From assembly GCF_004770045.1 (NCBI RefSeq), contig NZ_RQFO01000004.1, forward strand, positions 682,001 through 746,000: a stretch of DNA of 64,000 bases, read 5' to 3'. The notes beneath the pieces were generated by a model, which searched no databases, was not told the DNA's origin, and was given only the letters and a program-made list of their open reading frames with translations. Made by a program: the position numbers and the translations under genes. Origin of the DNA: Leptospira montravelensis. GTDB taxonomy: Bacteria > Spirochaetota > Leptospiria > Leptospirales > Leptospiraceae. Shown in pieces: positions 55,925-64,000 of the stretch. Numbering within the stretch: the first letter of the stretch is position 1; every line of letters starts with the position of its first letter.

Positions 55925-58534
55925 ATGGGGTTAGAACTTACAGACCAAAGACTAATCAATACTATTTTATCACAATCGGTTCATGCCATAGTAATATCCG
56001 ATTTAGAAGGAAATTTAGAGTATGTTAACCCAGCCTTTCTTTCCCTCTGGGGTTACCATCATGCTGAAGAAATTATAGGTAAAAATTCCCTTAGGTTCAC
56101 AGATGATATAGACAAAACAAAACTTATTCTAGCAGAAATACTAACTCATTCCCAATGGAAAGGCGAATTACGCGCCAAAAGAAAAGATGGTTCTACCTTT
56201 GATATCGCAGTAACCGCTTATAGTTTCCAGGACAAACAAGGAAATACAACTCATCTACTAGCTAGCTTTTCAGACTTAACCAAAACAAAAGAATTAGAAC
56301 AATATATAAAAGAACGAGAAATTTACTTTTCACAAATTTTAGATTCGATCACCGATTTAGTTTTTTGTAAGGATAAAAATTTTAAAGTCACATATGTCAA
56401 CAAGGCTTGTGCAGATTTTTACGGAGTAAACAAACAAGAATTAATTGGGATTCAAGATGTTCACTACAACGAAAAAGAATACACAAAGGCATACCATGCC
56501 GAAGACCAAAAGGTTTTTGAAACCGGAAACACAAGTTATGTAAGAAGAGAACCAAATATCGGATTTAATGGTGAAACTAGAATATTAGAAACCGTAAAAA
56601 ACCCAATCCGAGATGCTCTAGGAAACATCCAGGAAATTGTCGGAGTATCAAGGGACATTACAGAAACCCTAACCCTAGAGGATCGTTTACAACTAGTAAT
56701 AGAATTAACCTCAGACTATATTTATACAGCTAAAATTACCAATGGCGAAGTCATAGCGGAATGGAGTTCTAAAGAACTGACAACAACATCTGGATATTCC
56801 ATTGAAGAAATTGGAAAGTTAGGTGGTTGGTTTAACATCATCCTTAAAGAAGACTTAACAAATTTAGCAGAACGAATGACTAAAATTTTAAAAGGAGAAA
56901 CGGGTGTGGTAGAATACCGTATCCGAACCAAGTCAGGAAAAATCAAATGGTTGCGTGACTACACTCGCCCCATCCTAAACGAAGAAGGAAAAATCACATC
57001 GATCATCGGTGCTGCAAAAGACATCACTATCGAAAAAGAAACCGAATTAAAATACTTATCCAGTAGCCAACGATACCAAGCAGCAATGAAATCTGCATTA
57101 GAGGCTATTTACTTTTTGGCCGCTTCAAAAAATAAAGATGGAGATATCATAGATTTTATTATTTCTGATTTAAACGAAAAAGCAACAGAACAACTTGGAA
57201 TGAAAAAGGAGGAACTTATCGGAAAAGGAATTTGCCAACTTTTTCCTGTAAACCGCGAAAACGGATTCTTTGAAAAATATAAAAAAGTTGCTGAAACTAA
57301 AATTCCATTAGAAGAAGAATTTCAAATTCCAGGAAATTATGTAGCACCTGGCTATTATTATCACCAAGTCATACCAACTAACGATGGCATTGTGATCCAA
57401 AACAGAGATATCTCTGATAGAAAACGAATGGAGGAACTACTGCTCCGAACCAACCGTTTGGCAAAAGTAGGAAGTTTTGATTATGATTTAACCAAAAAAC
57501 AAATCACACTTTCAAAAGTGGCTACAGAAATTTTAGTCCAACAAACAAATCATCTAGATGGAGTGGATTTAAGTTTTTTCGGAACTGAAACATTCAAAAC
57601 CATCATCAACCAAAAAGAAACTCATTGTATCAAAACAAAAGATAATTTTGATTTAGAGTGTATCATTCGAGCTGGATCAGGAAATGAATTTTGGATACGG
57701 ATCATTGCCACTCCTAAATTTATAGAAAATACATGTATTGGTTTCTACGGAGCCATTCAAAATATCCAAGACCAAAAACTCATCCAAGAATCGCTTTTTG
57801 AAAAAGAAACTTTACTTTTAACTAAAAATAAAGAACTTGAATCCTTGGTTCAAATTACCAAAAAACAAAATGAGAGACTAAAAGAATATACTTATATCAC
57901 TTCGCATAACTTACGTGCTCCCATTGCCAATTTAATTAGCCTTACATCCATGTTAAAAGAAAGTCCATCCAATACAGAATTATTGGGTCTCATTGAATCT
58001 TCATCTTATCAATTGGATCAAATCATTCGCAATCTGAACGAACTTTTAAATATTGAAAAAGATACGCGCGAACTTCCCAAATCAGAAATTTTAATTAAAG
58101 AGAGTATCGATACTCAACTTTTACTTTTAAAAAATGGCTCCAATCGCGAAATAGAATTCAAAAGTAATCTACCAGAAGGAATGAAACTTTTAGGGTTCCA
58201 CGCCTATTTCGATAGCATCGTAAATAACATTTTATCCAATTCGATCAAATATTCAAATCCAAATCAAGTTTGTAAAATTTCCATTTCCTATGAAGAAACA
58301 AAAGAAATGATAAAAATTGCAATCACTGATAATGGCCCGGGAATCGATATCCATCGACACGGCCATAAATTATTCAACATGAACTTCCGATTGCGACAAG
58401 ACATCGAAGGCAAAGGTATGGGATTATTCCTTGCCAAACATCAAATTGAAGCCATGAACGGTTCCATTGAAGTGGAAAGCGAACTTGGGAATGGTTGTAC
58501 TTTCTTTTTAACTTTTCCCAAAACTTTACTTTGA
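55925..58534 (+). CDS. Multi-PAS sensor histidine kinase
   Basis: The 869-residue cytoplasmic kinase has five PAS-like domains in a row (about 8-125, 130-250, 250-370, 375-490, 500-625), several with PAC ends such as VGVSRDITE and IGAAKDITIEKE. A coiled coil leads to the H-box TSHNLRAPIANLISL (His 661), and a HATPase domain has NNILSNSIKYSNPNQ (N box), DNGPGIDI (G1) and GKGMGLFLAK (G2). There is no receiver domain and no response regulator adjacent. No membrane segment is seen, so the signal is intracellular. It overlaps the convergent patatin gene by nine bases at the 3' end. Confidence 0.92.
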   Translation: MGLELTDQRLINTILSQSVHAIVISDLEGNLEYVNPAFLSLWGYHHAEEIIGKNSLRFTDDIDKTKLILAEILTHSQWKGELRAKRKDGSTFDIAVTAYSFQDKQGNTTHLLASFSDLTKTKELEQYIKEREIYFSQILDSITDLVFCKDKNFKVTYVNKACADFYGVNKQELIGIQDVHYNEKEYTKAYHAEDQKVFETGNTSYVRREPNIGFNGETRILETVKNPIRDALGNIQEIVGVSRDITETLTLEDRLQLVIELTSDYIYTAKITNGEVIAEWSSKELTTTSGYSIEEIGKLGGWFNIILKEDLTNLAERMTKILKGETGVVEYRIRTKSGKIKWLRDYTRPILNEEGKITSIIGAAKDITIEKETELKYLSSSQRYQAAMKSALEAIYFLAASKNKDGDIIDFIISDLNEKATEQLGMKKEELIGKGICQLFPVNRENGFFEKYKKVAETKIPLEEEFQIPGNYVAPGYYYHQVIPTNDGIVIQNRDISDRKRMEELLLRTNRLAKVGSFDYDLTKKQITLSKVATEILVQQTNHLDGVDLSFFGTETFKTIINQKETHCIKTKDNFDLECIIRAGSGNEFWIRIIATPKFIENTCIGFYGAIQNIQDQKLIQESLFEKETLLLTKNKELESLVQITKKQNERLKEYTYITSHNLRAPIANLISLTSMLKESPSNTELLGLIESSSYQLDQIIRNLNELLNIEKDTRELPKSEILIKESIDTQLLLLKNGSNREIEFKSNLPEGMKLLGFHAYFDSIVNNILSNSIKYSNPNQVCKISISYEETKEMIKIAITDNGPGIDIHRHGHKLFNMNFRLRQDIEGKGMGLFLAKHQIEAMNGSIEVESELGNGCTFFLTFPKTLL

Positions 58535-59425
58535 ACTAGGATTCAATTCGAAAAATTCTTTAGCATCTTCATAGCCATGCCTAAGTAGTAGCTCAGCCTG
58601 CTCTTTTTTAAAATTAAGAATACTCACTAGTCCTAACATTCGTTTGGGTGCGATCACAGAAATTTTTGCATTTTTAAACTGTGTCCTTAACCCCAATAAA
58701 AAGTTTTCAACAGGAGTCAACCCTTTCATAACCGTTTTCCTATATTCTAATCCTTGTTCTACGCTTCTATAAGAACCAAGTAAATAAAGTTCGAACAATC
58801 TTTCCAAAGCCTCATCTTTAGTTTCCGGTACATCCATCATTTGCACTCCTCCTACAGGAGAAAGTAGGACAACCACAATTTCCGAAGCTTCATGTGTGAG
58901 CGCAGGTAGGATTGGAGTGTTTGCCATAACTCCCCCATCCCAATAAGGCTCTCCATCTATCATCTGCCAAGGAAAAATCATTGGGATGGCAGAGGAAGCT
59001 AACATATGTTCAATTCTTAAATTTGGATTTTCGAAAAACTTTAGTTCTGATGTTAAAATATTCACTGCAGATATAATAACTTTAGTTTTAGATTCATTTA
59101 ACTTAGGAAAATCTAAGTTCTCATGGATGAATTTTTTTAAGGGATAGGTCTCTACTAATGGATAATATCTCCTTCGAAACAAACCTTTTAACATATTCCA
59201 AATGGAATAACGCATAATATTTCTTTGGTTGAGTTTAAGCCATAACTCAGACAATTTACCAGAATCCATTCCGGAACCAATGGCACAAGCATTGATGGCA
59301 CCAACAGAGGTACCGCAAATGATGTCTGGTTTCCAATGGATTTCTTCTAAATACCGCAAAACACCTGCCTGGTAAGCACCTCTTGCACCTCCACCAGACA
59401 AAACGAGAGCTCTTTTTTTTCCCAT
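58526..59425 (-). CDS. Patatin-like phospholipase
   Basis: The 299-residue protein is a bacterial patatin-family acyl hydrolase: oxyanion hole SGGGARGAYQAG at about 10-21, nucleophile elbow GTSVG near 40 and the dyad Asp in DGG near 160. Such enzymes cleave acyl chains from phospholipids. No signal peptide. The ATG at 59425 is one base after the stop of the NlpC/P60 gene, so it is the third gene of a three-gene operon that starts with another patatin. Confidence 0.92.
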   Translation of the reverse strand: MGKKRALVLSGGGARGAYQAGVLRYLEEIHWKPDIICGTSVGAINACAIGSGMDSGKLSELWLKLNQRNIMRYSIWNMLKGLFRRRYYPLVETYPLKKFIHENLDFPKLNESKTKVIISAVNILTSELKFFENPNLRIEHMLASSAIPMIFPWQMIDGEPYWDGGVMANTPILPALTHEASEIVVVLLSPVGGVQMMDVPETKDEALERLFELYLLGSYRSVEQGLEYRKTVMKGLTPVENFLLGLRTQFKNAKISVIAPKRMLGLVSILNFKKEQAELLLRHGYEDAKEFFELNPSSK

Positions 59426-59426
59426 A

Positions 59427-60674
59427 TTATTTTCCCACTGCAAAAACATCTCTGCCTGTCACATACCTTTCTTTCCACCATTTTTCGTTTAAAGATTGTA
59501 TGACCACTCCCCTACTTGTGGAAGCATGAATAAAGTTACTATTGTCTAAAACCATTCCCACGTGTGTAATTTTACTAGTGTTTGGTGATGCAGAGAAAAA
59601 TACTAAATTTCCTATCTGTTGATTATCCCTTGAAACAGACTTCCCAATCTGTGATTGGTCTCTGGCAGAACGAGGAATTATTTTTTCGTTCATACCAATT
59701 TTTGGATCTGTGAGTATTGATTTTGTCAGTCCAGAACAGTCAACCCCTCTTCTCGAATAACCACCATACAGGTAAGGAGTGCCGATCCACTGACGACCTA
59801 TAGGATCAACTAACTTACGTTTATCATTATCACTGGCAGTATTTGCTGAAGGACTTGTCATTTGTTCTTCTAAAAAGATAAGATTAGGATCTAATTTGGG
59901 ACGTTCTTTGGTAACCCATTCCCCTTGTTCATTCCATATAATTTCTGTTCGTCTTTCTGAGGATTGAAAAGATTCCTTCGCTATTGTTTTAGAACTTAAT
60001 TGAATGGTATCAGATGTAACAATTTCCCACTGTTTTTCCTCAAATGTATTTGGAAATGCCGCATACCAGTCCTTAAGAAACTTTGTTTTTTTTGCATCAC
60101 TTAAAGTTTCAAATTGTTTGGGAAGGACTGACTCCAAACTTTTGATAGTTGTCATTGAATTTGTTACTTTTTTTTGAGATAAAACAACCAATCGACCAGC
60201 CAAAAGAACTGAAGCACCACTCCAATGTTTGGATTTGGCAACTCGTAAAATTTCGAGAATTGAATCTTCTGAAACTTTTGAAAGATTCATTTCCTTAAAG
60301 AATTTTCCCAAGTAAGGAATGTCTTTTTTTGTTGGTTTAGCTGTGATAAAATAGGGAATTAATTCTTCTGTATCTTCCCACTGAAACCCATAATCTTTTA
60401 AGATGACAAATCGTTCTACATCCTCGGCAAACTCCTCTGGTGGCATCAATTCAAATGCTGCCCAAACTCGAAGAGATTTTACAATTTCTTTGATGGCTGG
60501 ATCATTTGCACGGTCACCCAAACGTTTACGAATTTCATTACGAACTAGTAATGATTCTTGTTTATTGTAAACTGATTCTACCAACAAATCCAAGTTTTGC
60601 GAAAATATTGAAGTTGCCGAACCAAATAATAAAAAACAAAGAAAAACCAAACCTAAGATAGGATTCTGAGCCAT
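59427..60674 (-). CDS. NlpC/P60 family cell-wall peptidase
   Basis: The 415-residue protein has a signal peptide (PILGLVFLCFLLFGSATSIFSQ), a long helical region (about 25-260) of unknown fold, and a C-terminal NlpC/P60 cysteine-peptidase domain. The catalytic Cys is in RRGVDCSGL near 312 and the His in THVGMVLDNSNFIHAS near 370. Members cut peptide stems of murein. I chose the ATG at 60674 over an upstream TTG. It lies between two patatin genes in one operon, suggesting combined remodelling of murein and membrane lipids. Confidence 0.9.
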   Translation of the reverse strand: MAQNPILGLVFLCFLLFGSATSIFSQNLDLLVESVYNKQESLLVRNEIRKRLGDRANDPAIKEIVKSLRVWAAFELMPPEEFAEDVERFVILKDYGFQWEDTEELIPYFITAKPTKKDIPYLGKFFKEMNLSKVSEDSILEILRVAKSKHWSGASVLLAGRLVVLSQKKVTNSMTTIKSLESVLPKQFETLSDAKKTKFLKDWYAAFPNTFEEKQWEIVTSDTIQLSSKTIAKESFQSSERRTEIIWNEQGEWVTKERPKLDPNLIFLEEQMTSPSANTASDNDKRKLVDPIGRQWIGTPYLYGGYSRRGVDCSGLTKSILTDPKIGMNEKIIPRSARDQSQIGKSVSRDNQQIGNLVFFSASPNTSKITHVGMVLDNSNFIHASTSRGVVIQSLNEKWWKERYVTGRDVFAVGK

Positions 60675-60697
60675 ATTTGTATGATACCAGATCAAAT

Positions 60698-62572
60698 CTA
60701 TTGTAAAGTAGGATTTAGAAATTTCTCTTTGTTACTATTGATTTTATTGATAGAAGAAATATATCCGAGTTCAATGAGTCGTTCATAAGATAACCAATCC
60801 AATAACCCAAAATTATTAGTAGGAATTTGTAAAAACAATTCAGATATTTTTTCTGTTTGTCTGATCCTATCCCTGCTGGAAGCAAGGATCGACCTAATGA
60901 TGATGTCGCCAATAGGTGGAAACTTAGGCCTGAGGATTTCATTAAAGTTGATTAGGTTTGTGATTTGTGTGAATGGGTTTGCCATGACTCCCGGATTAGA
61001 TTTGTCAAAATAAGAAGACAATTCTCTGTCTTGATCAGGATAAATATCACCAAACACATCTACGGAAATAACATTGCCTGCCCCTTGTTCTTTCAGGGCA
61101 ATTCCTGGCACATTGTCAAGAACCCCTCCATCCACATAAACTACTCCTTCGTCCACAAAGGGCGGCACTACTCCTGGAATGGATGTGCTCGCTCGAATCG
61201 CCTTCCATAAATCCCCTTTATCAAATACAGTGATTTCAGAATGTGATAAATTAGTGGCAATGGCATAATAAGGAATCCATAAATCCTCAATTTGGATAGA
61301 TCCAAAAAATTGCCTGATGGCTTCTGTGTATTTTTTTCCTGTGGTAAGAGATAACACAGGAACCGTATATTCATTTAACAAGTCTTTGGAGATCCAAAAT
61401 GCTTTGGCTTTCTCTTCACTTCCTTTGCTAGATTCACCCATAGCGAGTAATGCAGCAAAAATGGAACCCGCACTAGTTCCAGAAACCATATCAATGGGAA
61501 TTTTGTTTTCTTCCAAAGCTCGCAAAACCCCTAAATGGGCAAACCCTTTGGCACCACCACCACCAAGGGCTAGACCTACGGATTTTCCAAGTAATCCTCT
61601 TCCCAATCGTTCCCATGTATCCAACCGTTCAAAATGTACATGATAATGGCTTTGAAATTTTCTTTTTTGTAAATGTTTGATAGTACCTGGTACAACATCC
61701 ACTGGGTTTGGTTGGAGAAGCACTAGTATTTGGTTTCTATCTTTGATTTGTTTTTTATCTAATAAAGATTCTAACTTAATGCAGTTGGGATCTGCGGTTG
61801 CTTCTTTAATAAATAAAATGGAATCGGACTGTCTTAGGGCTCTCTCTGCCCAAGTTGAAAATTCTGTTTTGTCCTCTAATAAATAAAAAACAAAATCATA
61901 TTCTGCTTCCATTTGAGAGAAAAATCGAATGATCCAAGGTTCCCTGTCTTTTTCATCTAATGCCTGTAATTCGCTTGTTCTATCTAAAAATACAGTTTCA
62001 TCCACTACGCAAAACGATCCATACCGAAGAAACACAAGGCCAAGATTGTGAATGATTTCATCCAAAACATTTTTAGGAAGTGCAGATAAAATTGAATAAG
62101 TGCGGGGAAGAGAAACAAAACCTTTACTTTCTTTTTTGGCATTTGCCAATCGGTCTGCGATGATTTTTGTGATTTGCAAAAGACTTTCGGGATATTTAAG
62201 TAAAATTGACAAAGCCACATCTCGCGGTACTCGAATGAGTTCCGAATCTCGTATTGCTTTTACTGTGGCCGACCGTTTTTCTCCCGTGAATAAACTAAGT
62301 TCTCCAATGATATCAAGCCTTTTGAATTCTCCAACATCACGAATCGAACCATCTGCTCCCCGTTTTTCGAAACGAAGTTTGCCGGCTGCTAAAATATATA
62401 AATCGTTTCCTTCCGAATTTTCTTCGAATAATACCTCACCACCTGCTAAAAACTCCCTAACTGTATTGTCCTTCATTTCCCTAAGAACTGTATGAGGTAA
62501 ATTTTTAAATAGGTCAGCCAAAGTCAGATACTGCGCTAGACTTGGATTTTTTGGTAACCGGATTCGTTTCAC
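60698..62572 (-). CDS. cNMP-binding domain patatin (neuropathy target esterase type)
   Basis: The 624-residue protein begins with a cyclic-nucleotide-binding domain (about 20-145: ILAAGKLRFEKRG, GELSLFTGEKRSATVKAIRDSELIRV), has a middle part of about 150 residues, and ends in a patatin domain: GGGGAKGFAHLGVL near 335, GTSAG near 367 and VDGGVLDNVP near 481. This is the layout of NTE/YchK-like lysophospholipases. The nucleotide-binding domain suggests control by cAMP, for which the CHASE2 cyclase at 49359 is a possible source. It is the first gene of the operon with NlpC/P60 and the second patatin. The ribosome-binding site is weak. Confidence 0.93.
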   Translation of the reverse strand: MKRIRLPKNPSLAQYLTLADLFKNLPHTVLREMKDNTVREFLAGGEVLFEENSEGNDLYILAAGKLRFEKRGADGSIRDVGEFKRLDIIGELSLFTGEKRSATVKAIRDSELIRVPRDVALSILLKYPESLLQITKIIADRLANAKKESKGFVSLPRTYSILSALPKNVLDEIIHNLGLVFLRYGSFCVVDETVFLDRTSELQALDEKDREPWIIRFFSQMEAEYDFVFYLLEDKTEFSTWAERALRQSDSILFIKEATADPNCIKLESLLDKKQIKDRNQILVLLQPNPVDVVPGTIKHLQKRKFQSHYHVHFERLDTWERLGRGLLGKSVGLALGGGGAKGFAHLGVLRALEENKIPIDMVSGTSAGSIFAALLAMGESSKGSEEKAKAFWISKDLLNEYTVPVLSLTTGKKYTEAIRQFFGSIQIEDLWIPYYAIATNLSHSEITVFDKGDLWKAIRASTSIPGVVPPFVDEGVVYVDGGVLDNVPGIALKEQGAGNVISVDVFGDIYPDQDRELSSYFDKSNPGVMANPFTQITNLINFNEILRPKFPPIGDIIIRSILASSRDRIRQTEKISELFLQIPTNNFGLLDWLSYERLIELGYISSINKINSNKEKFLNPTLQ

Positions 62573-62708
62573 TCCATAGGTTTTACAAAAGAAAGATAAA
62601 AATTCAACCTCCTTTTCTATTTTAAAACCACTTCGAATGGATTGTCCAAACCAAAAGAGTTGTCGCCAGAGGGATGCTTTCCTAGAATTTGGAAGTGGAA
62701 CCTATACG

Positions 62709-63308
62709 ATGATTGCAAGTTTACGTGGAAAATTAATTCAATTGGAAATGGACCACCTAGTCCTAGATGTAGCAGGTGTCGGATACGAAATCCATATTCC
62801 TTTTCCCTTACACTTAGAATGTAAGGATAAAATGAAAGAAGAGATTTTTTTACATATCTTTCATTCCATCACAGACCGAGGACAACGTTTATTTGGATTT
62901 TCCACAAGAAAAGACCGCGAACTTTTCCAACTTATTAAATCTTTGCATGGAATTGGAGAACTTACGGCACTTAAAATTTTATCTTTTTTCCAGGCTGACG
63001 ATTTGTATAAAATCGCAAAAGAAGATGATAGAAAAACTTTGGAAAAAATTCCCAAAGTCAAAGGCAAAACGTCTGAAAAAATTCTTTTTGAAATCAAACA
63101 AAACTTAAAAAAACTAGAAACTTTTTTAAGTGATGAATCGGAAAAACCAGACCAAGAAAATAGAGAAACGGATTTGGCAACTCTTGCCCTCATCCAATTA
63201 GGATTTGATGAAAAAACTGCCACAAAACAAGTGTCTGACGCAAAAAAAACAAATCCCGTTGCTACTGCTTCGGAAATTGTCAAACAAGTGATTACAGGAA
63301 GTCGCTAA
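62709..63308 (+). CDS. ruvA: Holliday junction DNA helicase subunit RuvA
   Basis: The 199-residue protein is RuvA, which binds four-way DNA junctions and, with the RuvB motor, moves them. Domain I (MIASLRGKLIQLEMDHLVLDVAGVGYEIHIP), the helix-hairpin-helix region (LHGIGELTALKIL; IPKVKGKTSEKILFEI) and the C-terminal RuvB-binding domain (ATLALIQLGFDEKTATKQV) are all there. I chose the ATG at 62709, giving the family's usual start. ruvB and ruvC are not in the window. The gene ends one base from the end of the convergent lipoprotein gene. Confidence 0.95.
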   Translation: MIASLRGKLIQLEMDHLVLDVAGVGYEIHIPFPLHLECKDKMKEEIFLHIFHSITDRGQRLFGFSTRKDRELFQLIKSLHGIGELTALKILSFFQADDLYKIAKEDDRKTLEKIPKVKGKTSEKILFEIKQNLKKLETFLSDESEKPDQENRETDLATLALIQLGFDEKTATKQVSDAKKTNPVATASEIVKQVITGSR

Positions 63309-63309
63309 G

Positions 63310-63942
63310 TCAAAACATTCGGAGGAGATACCAATTTCCTTCCGATTTAATAAAACTGGGATTAATTAAATACCTTTCTAATTTTGGATTTTCCACAAAC
63401 CTAAATTTTGCTTCTACTTCTTCACTAGAACTTACATACAAATCAACTGATACATGTTTTGCGGATAAAAAAACTTCGCGAACCGTCAAATTCCCAGAAC
63501 TTCCTTTTTTTTGGTCTAATTTTTGTTGGTCAAAATAATAAACCTGGAAGTACCCATTTGGATCTTTAAGGTCATTTTTTACCTCTTCTATGGTCCAATA
63601 CCCTTTTGCATCCACATACAAACCTTGGTTTGGATGGATGAGTGAAAGAAGATGGCTAAACTTCTTATCACAAAGATCAGAAAGTAATATTTTTAGTTCT
63701 GTAAAAATAAAAGTTTGGTCAAATTTAGAAAGTCCGGTTCCATACACCTTTCCCATTGTGATAGGAATAGAACAGCTTAGTTCTTTTGGTTCAGAATTTA
63801 TTGAGGAATTAAGGTTTTTAGATTCCGATAACTTCGAAAGTTTGTTATCTTCCTTTGCAGATCCACCCGTTTGGATTTGGCAATGTTGCAAAGATAAGAT
63901 GATCAATACCAAAAAACAAAGTGTTTTGGAACCTAGTTTCAT
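63310..63942 (-). CDS. Putative lipoprotein of unknown function
   Basis: The 210-residue protein has a lipoprotein signal (MKLGSKTLCFLVLIILSLQHC, Cys 21) and a mature domain with GKVYGTGLSKFDQTFIFTELKILLSDLCDKKFSHLLSLIHPNQGLYVDAKGYWTIEEVKNDLKDPNG, which resembles other leptospiral lipoproteins but has no named fold. The end KSEGNWYLLRMF suggests an NTF2-like shape, which is a guess. Its ATG overlaps the stop of the gene at the window edge (TAATG). Confidence 0.75.
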   Translation of the reverse strand: MKLGSKTLCFLVLIILSLQHCQIQTGGSAKEDNKLSKLSESKNLNSSINSEPKELSCSIPITMGKVYGTGLSKFDQTFIFTELKILLSDLCDKKFSHLLSLIHPNQGLYVDAKGYWTIEEVKNDLKDPNGYFQVYYFDQQKLDQKKGSSGNLTVREVFLSAKHVSVDLYVSSSEEVEAKFRFVENPKLERYLINPSFIKSEGNWYLLRMF

Positions 63943-64000
63943 TACATTGTTTTGTTGAGTAGATCCTCAAACAAATCTCCGCTATACATCTCAAGGGCGC
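63942..64000 (-). CDS. C-terminal end of an unidentified gene (partial)
   Basis: The last 19 codons of a minus-strand gene are visible (LEMYSGDLFEDLLNKTM and stop). The TAA shares bases with the ATG of the lipoprotein gene, the same tight overlap seen across this genome, which supports its being real. Too short to name. Confidence 0.55.
   Translation of the reverse strand, partial: ALEMYSGDLFEDLLNKTM

Noticed and set aside
58526..58534. Nine-base overlap of convergent genes as a sign of a frameshift
   Set aside because: Both proteins end in normal domain positions; it is a tight 3' overlap, not a broken gene.

Overview
The window is a chromosomal stretch of a spirochaete, almost certainly a Leptospira and perhaps of the saprophytic clade. 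The evidence is a low-GC chromosome, a flagellar rod/ring gene set of Leptospira type, many PAS/GGDEF-free sensor kinases, many lipoproteins with relaxed lipoboxes, and a TcaC/SpvB-Rhs giant protein. The genus is inferred from protein resemblance only; no rRNA gene is present.

Layout. 1-4009: an HD-GYP response regulator (cut by the window edge) translationally coupled to an MHYT hybrid kinase. 4470-6213: a short-chain dehydrogenase and flgF, separated by a dispersed structured repeat. 6327-11744: a tightly overlapping operon of an RRM protein, an ATP-grasp enzyme, two methyltransferases and a BrkB-type membrane protein with an Asp-box propeller inserted between its membrane segments. 11825-16010: flgG-flgA-flgH-flgI-flgJ on the minus strand behind a candidate sigma-28 promoter. 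16083-26514: rimP-nusA-infB-rbfA-truB-rpsO-pnp-M16 protease-dut, the classic translation/RNA-metabolism operon, with a good promoter in front of rimP. 26647-29856: lipoprotein, nnr, small membrane protein. 29880-32959: MarR/DUF1398 operon with a clear self-operator, a PPK2 pair, and a HIT protein. 33851-34738: tRNA-Arg(TCG) followed by four ~203-bp tandem units, each ending with a copy of the tRNA 3' end. 34966-46142: an AT-rich accessory block with a 2343-residue SpvB/Rhs protein, two paralogous Cys-rich small lipoproteins behind it, and a divergent barrel/Kelch/TPR-like trio. 46283-58534: signalling genes (a PAS kinase-like protein without ATPase domain, a chemoreceptor, a CHASE2 adenylate cyclase with an M48 protease, a five-PAS kinase) and envelope proteins (lipoprotein, FadL-type porin). 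58526-62572: an operon of a cNMP-binding patatin, an NlpC/P60 peptidase and a second patatin. 62709-64000: ruvA, a lipoprotein and the tail of one more gene.

Most interesting points: (i) the tRNA-Arg 3'-end tandem array, which carries hairpins conserved with compensatory change in the diverged fourth unit and recalls the tyrT repeat locus of E. coli; (ii) the Rhs giant with membrane segments inside its core and two paralogous lipoproteins behind it as possible partner/immunity genes; (iii) a dispersed ~75-80-bp intergenic element (three copies) whose hairpin is kept by paired base changes; (iv) the BrkB-propeller protein and its operon. All functional statements are from motif recognition by eye; nothing was searched or computed.
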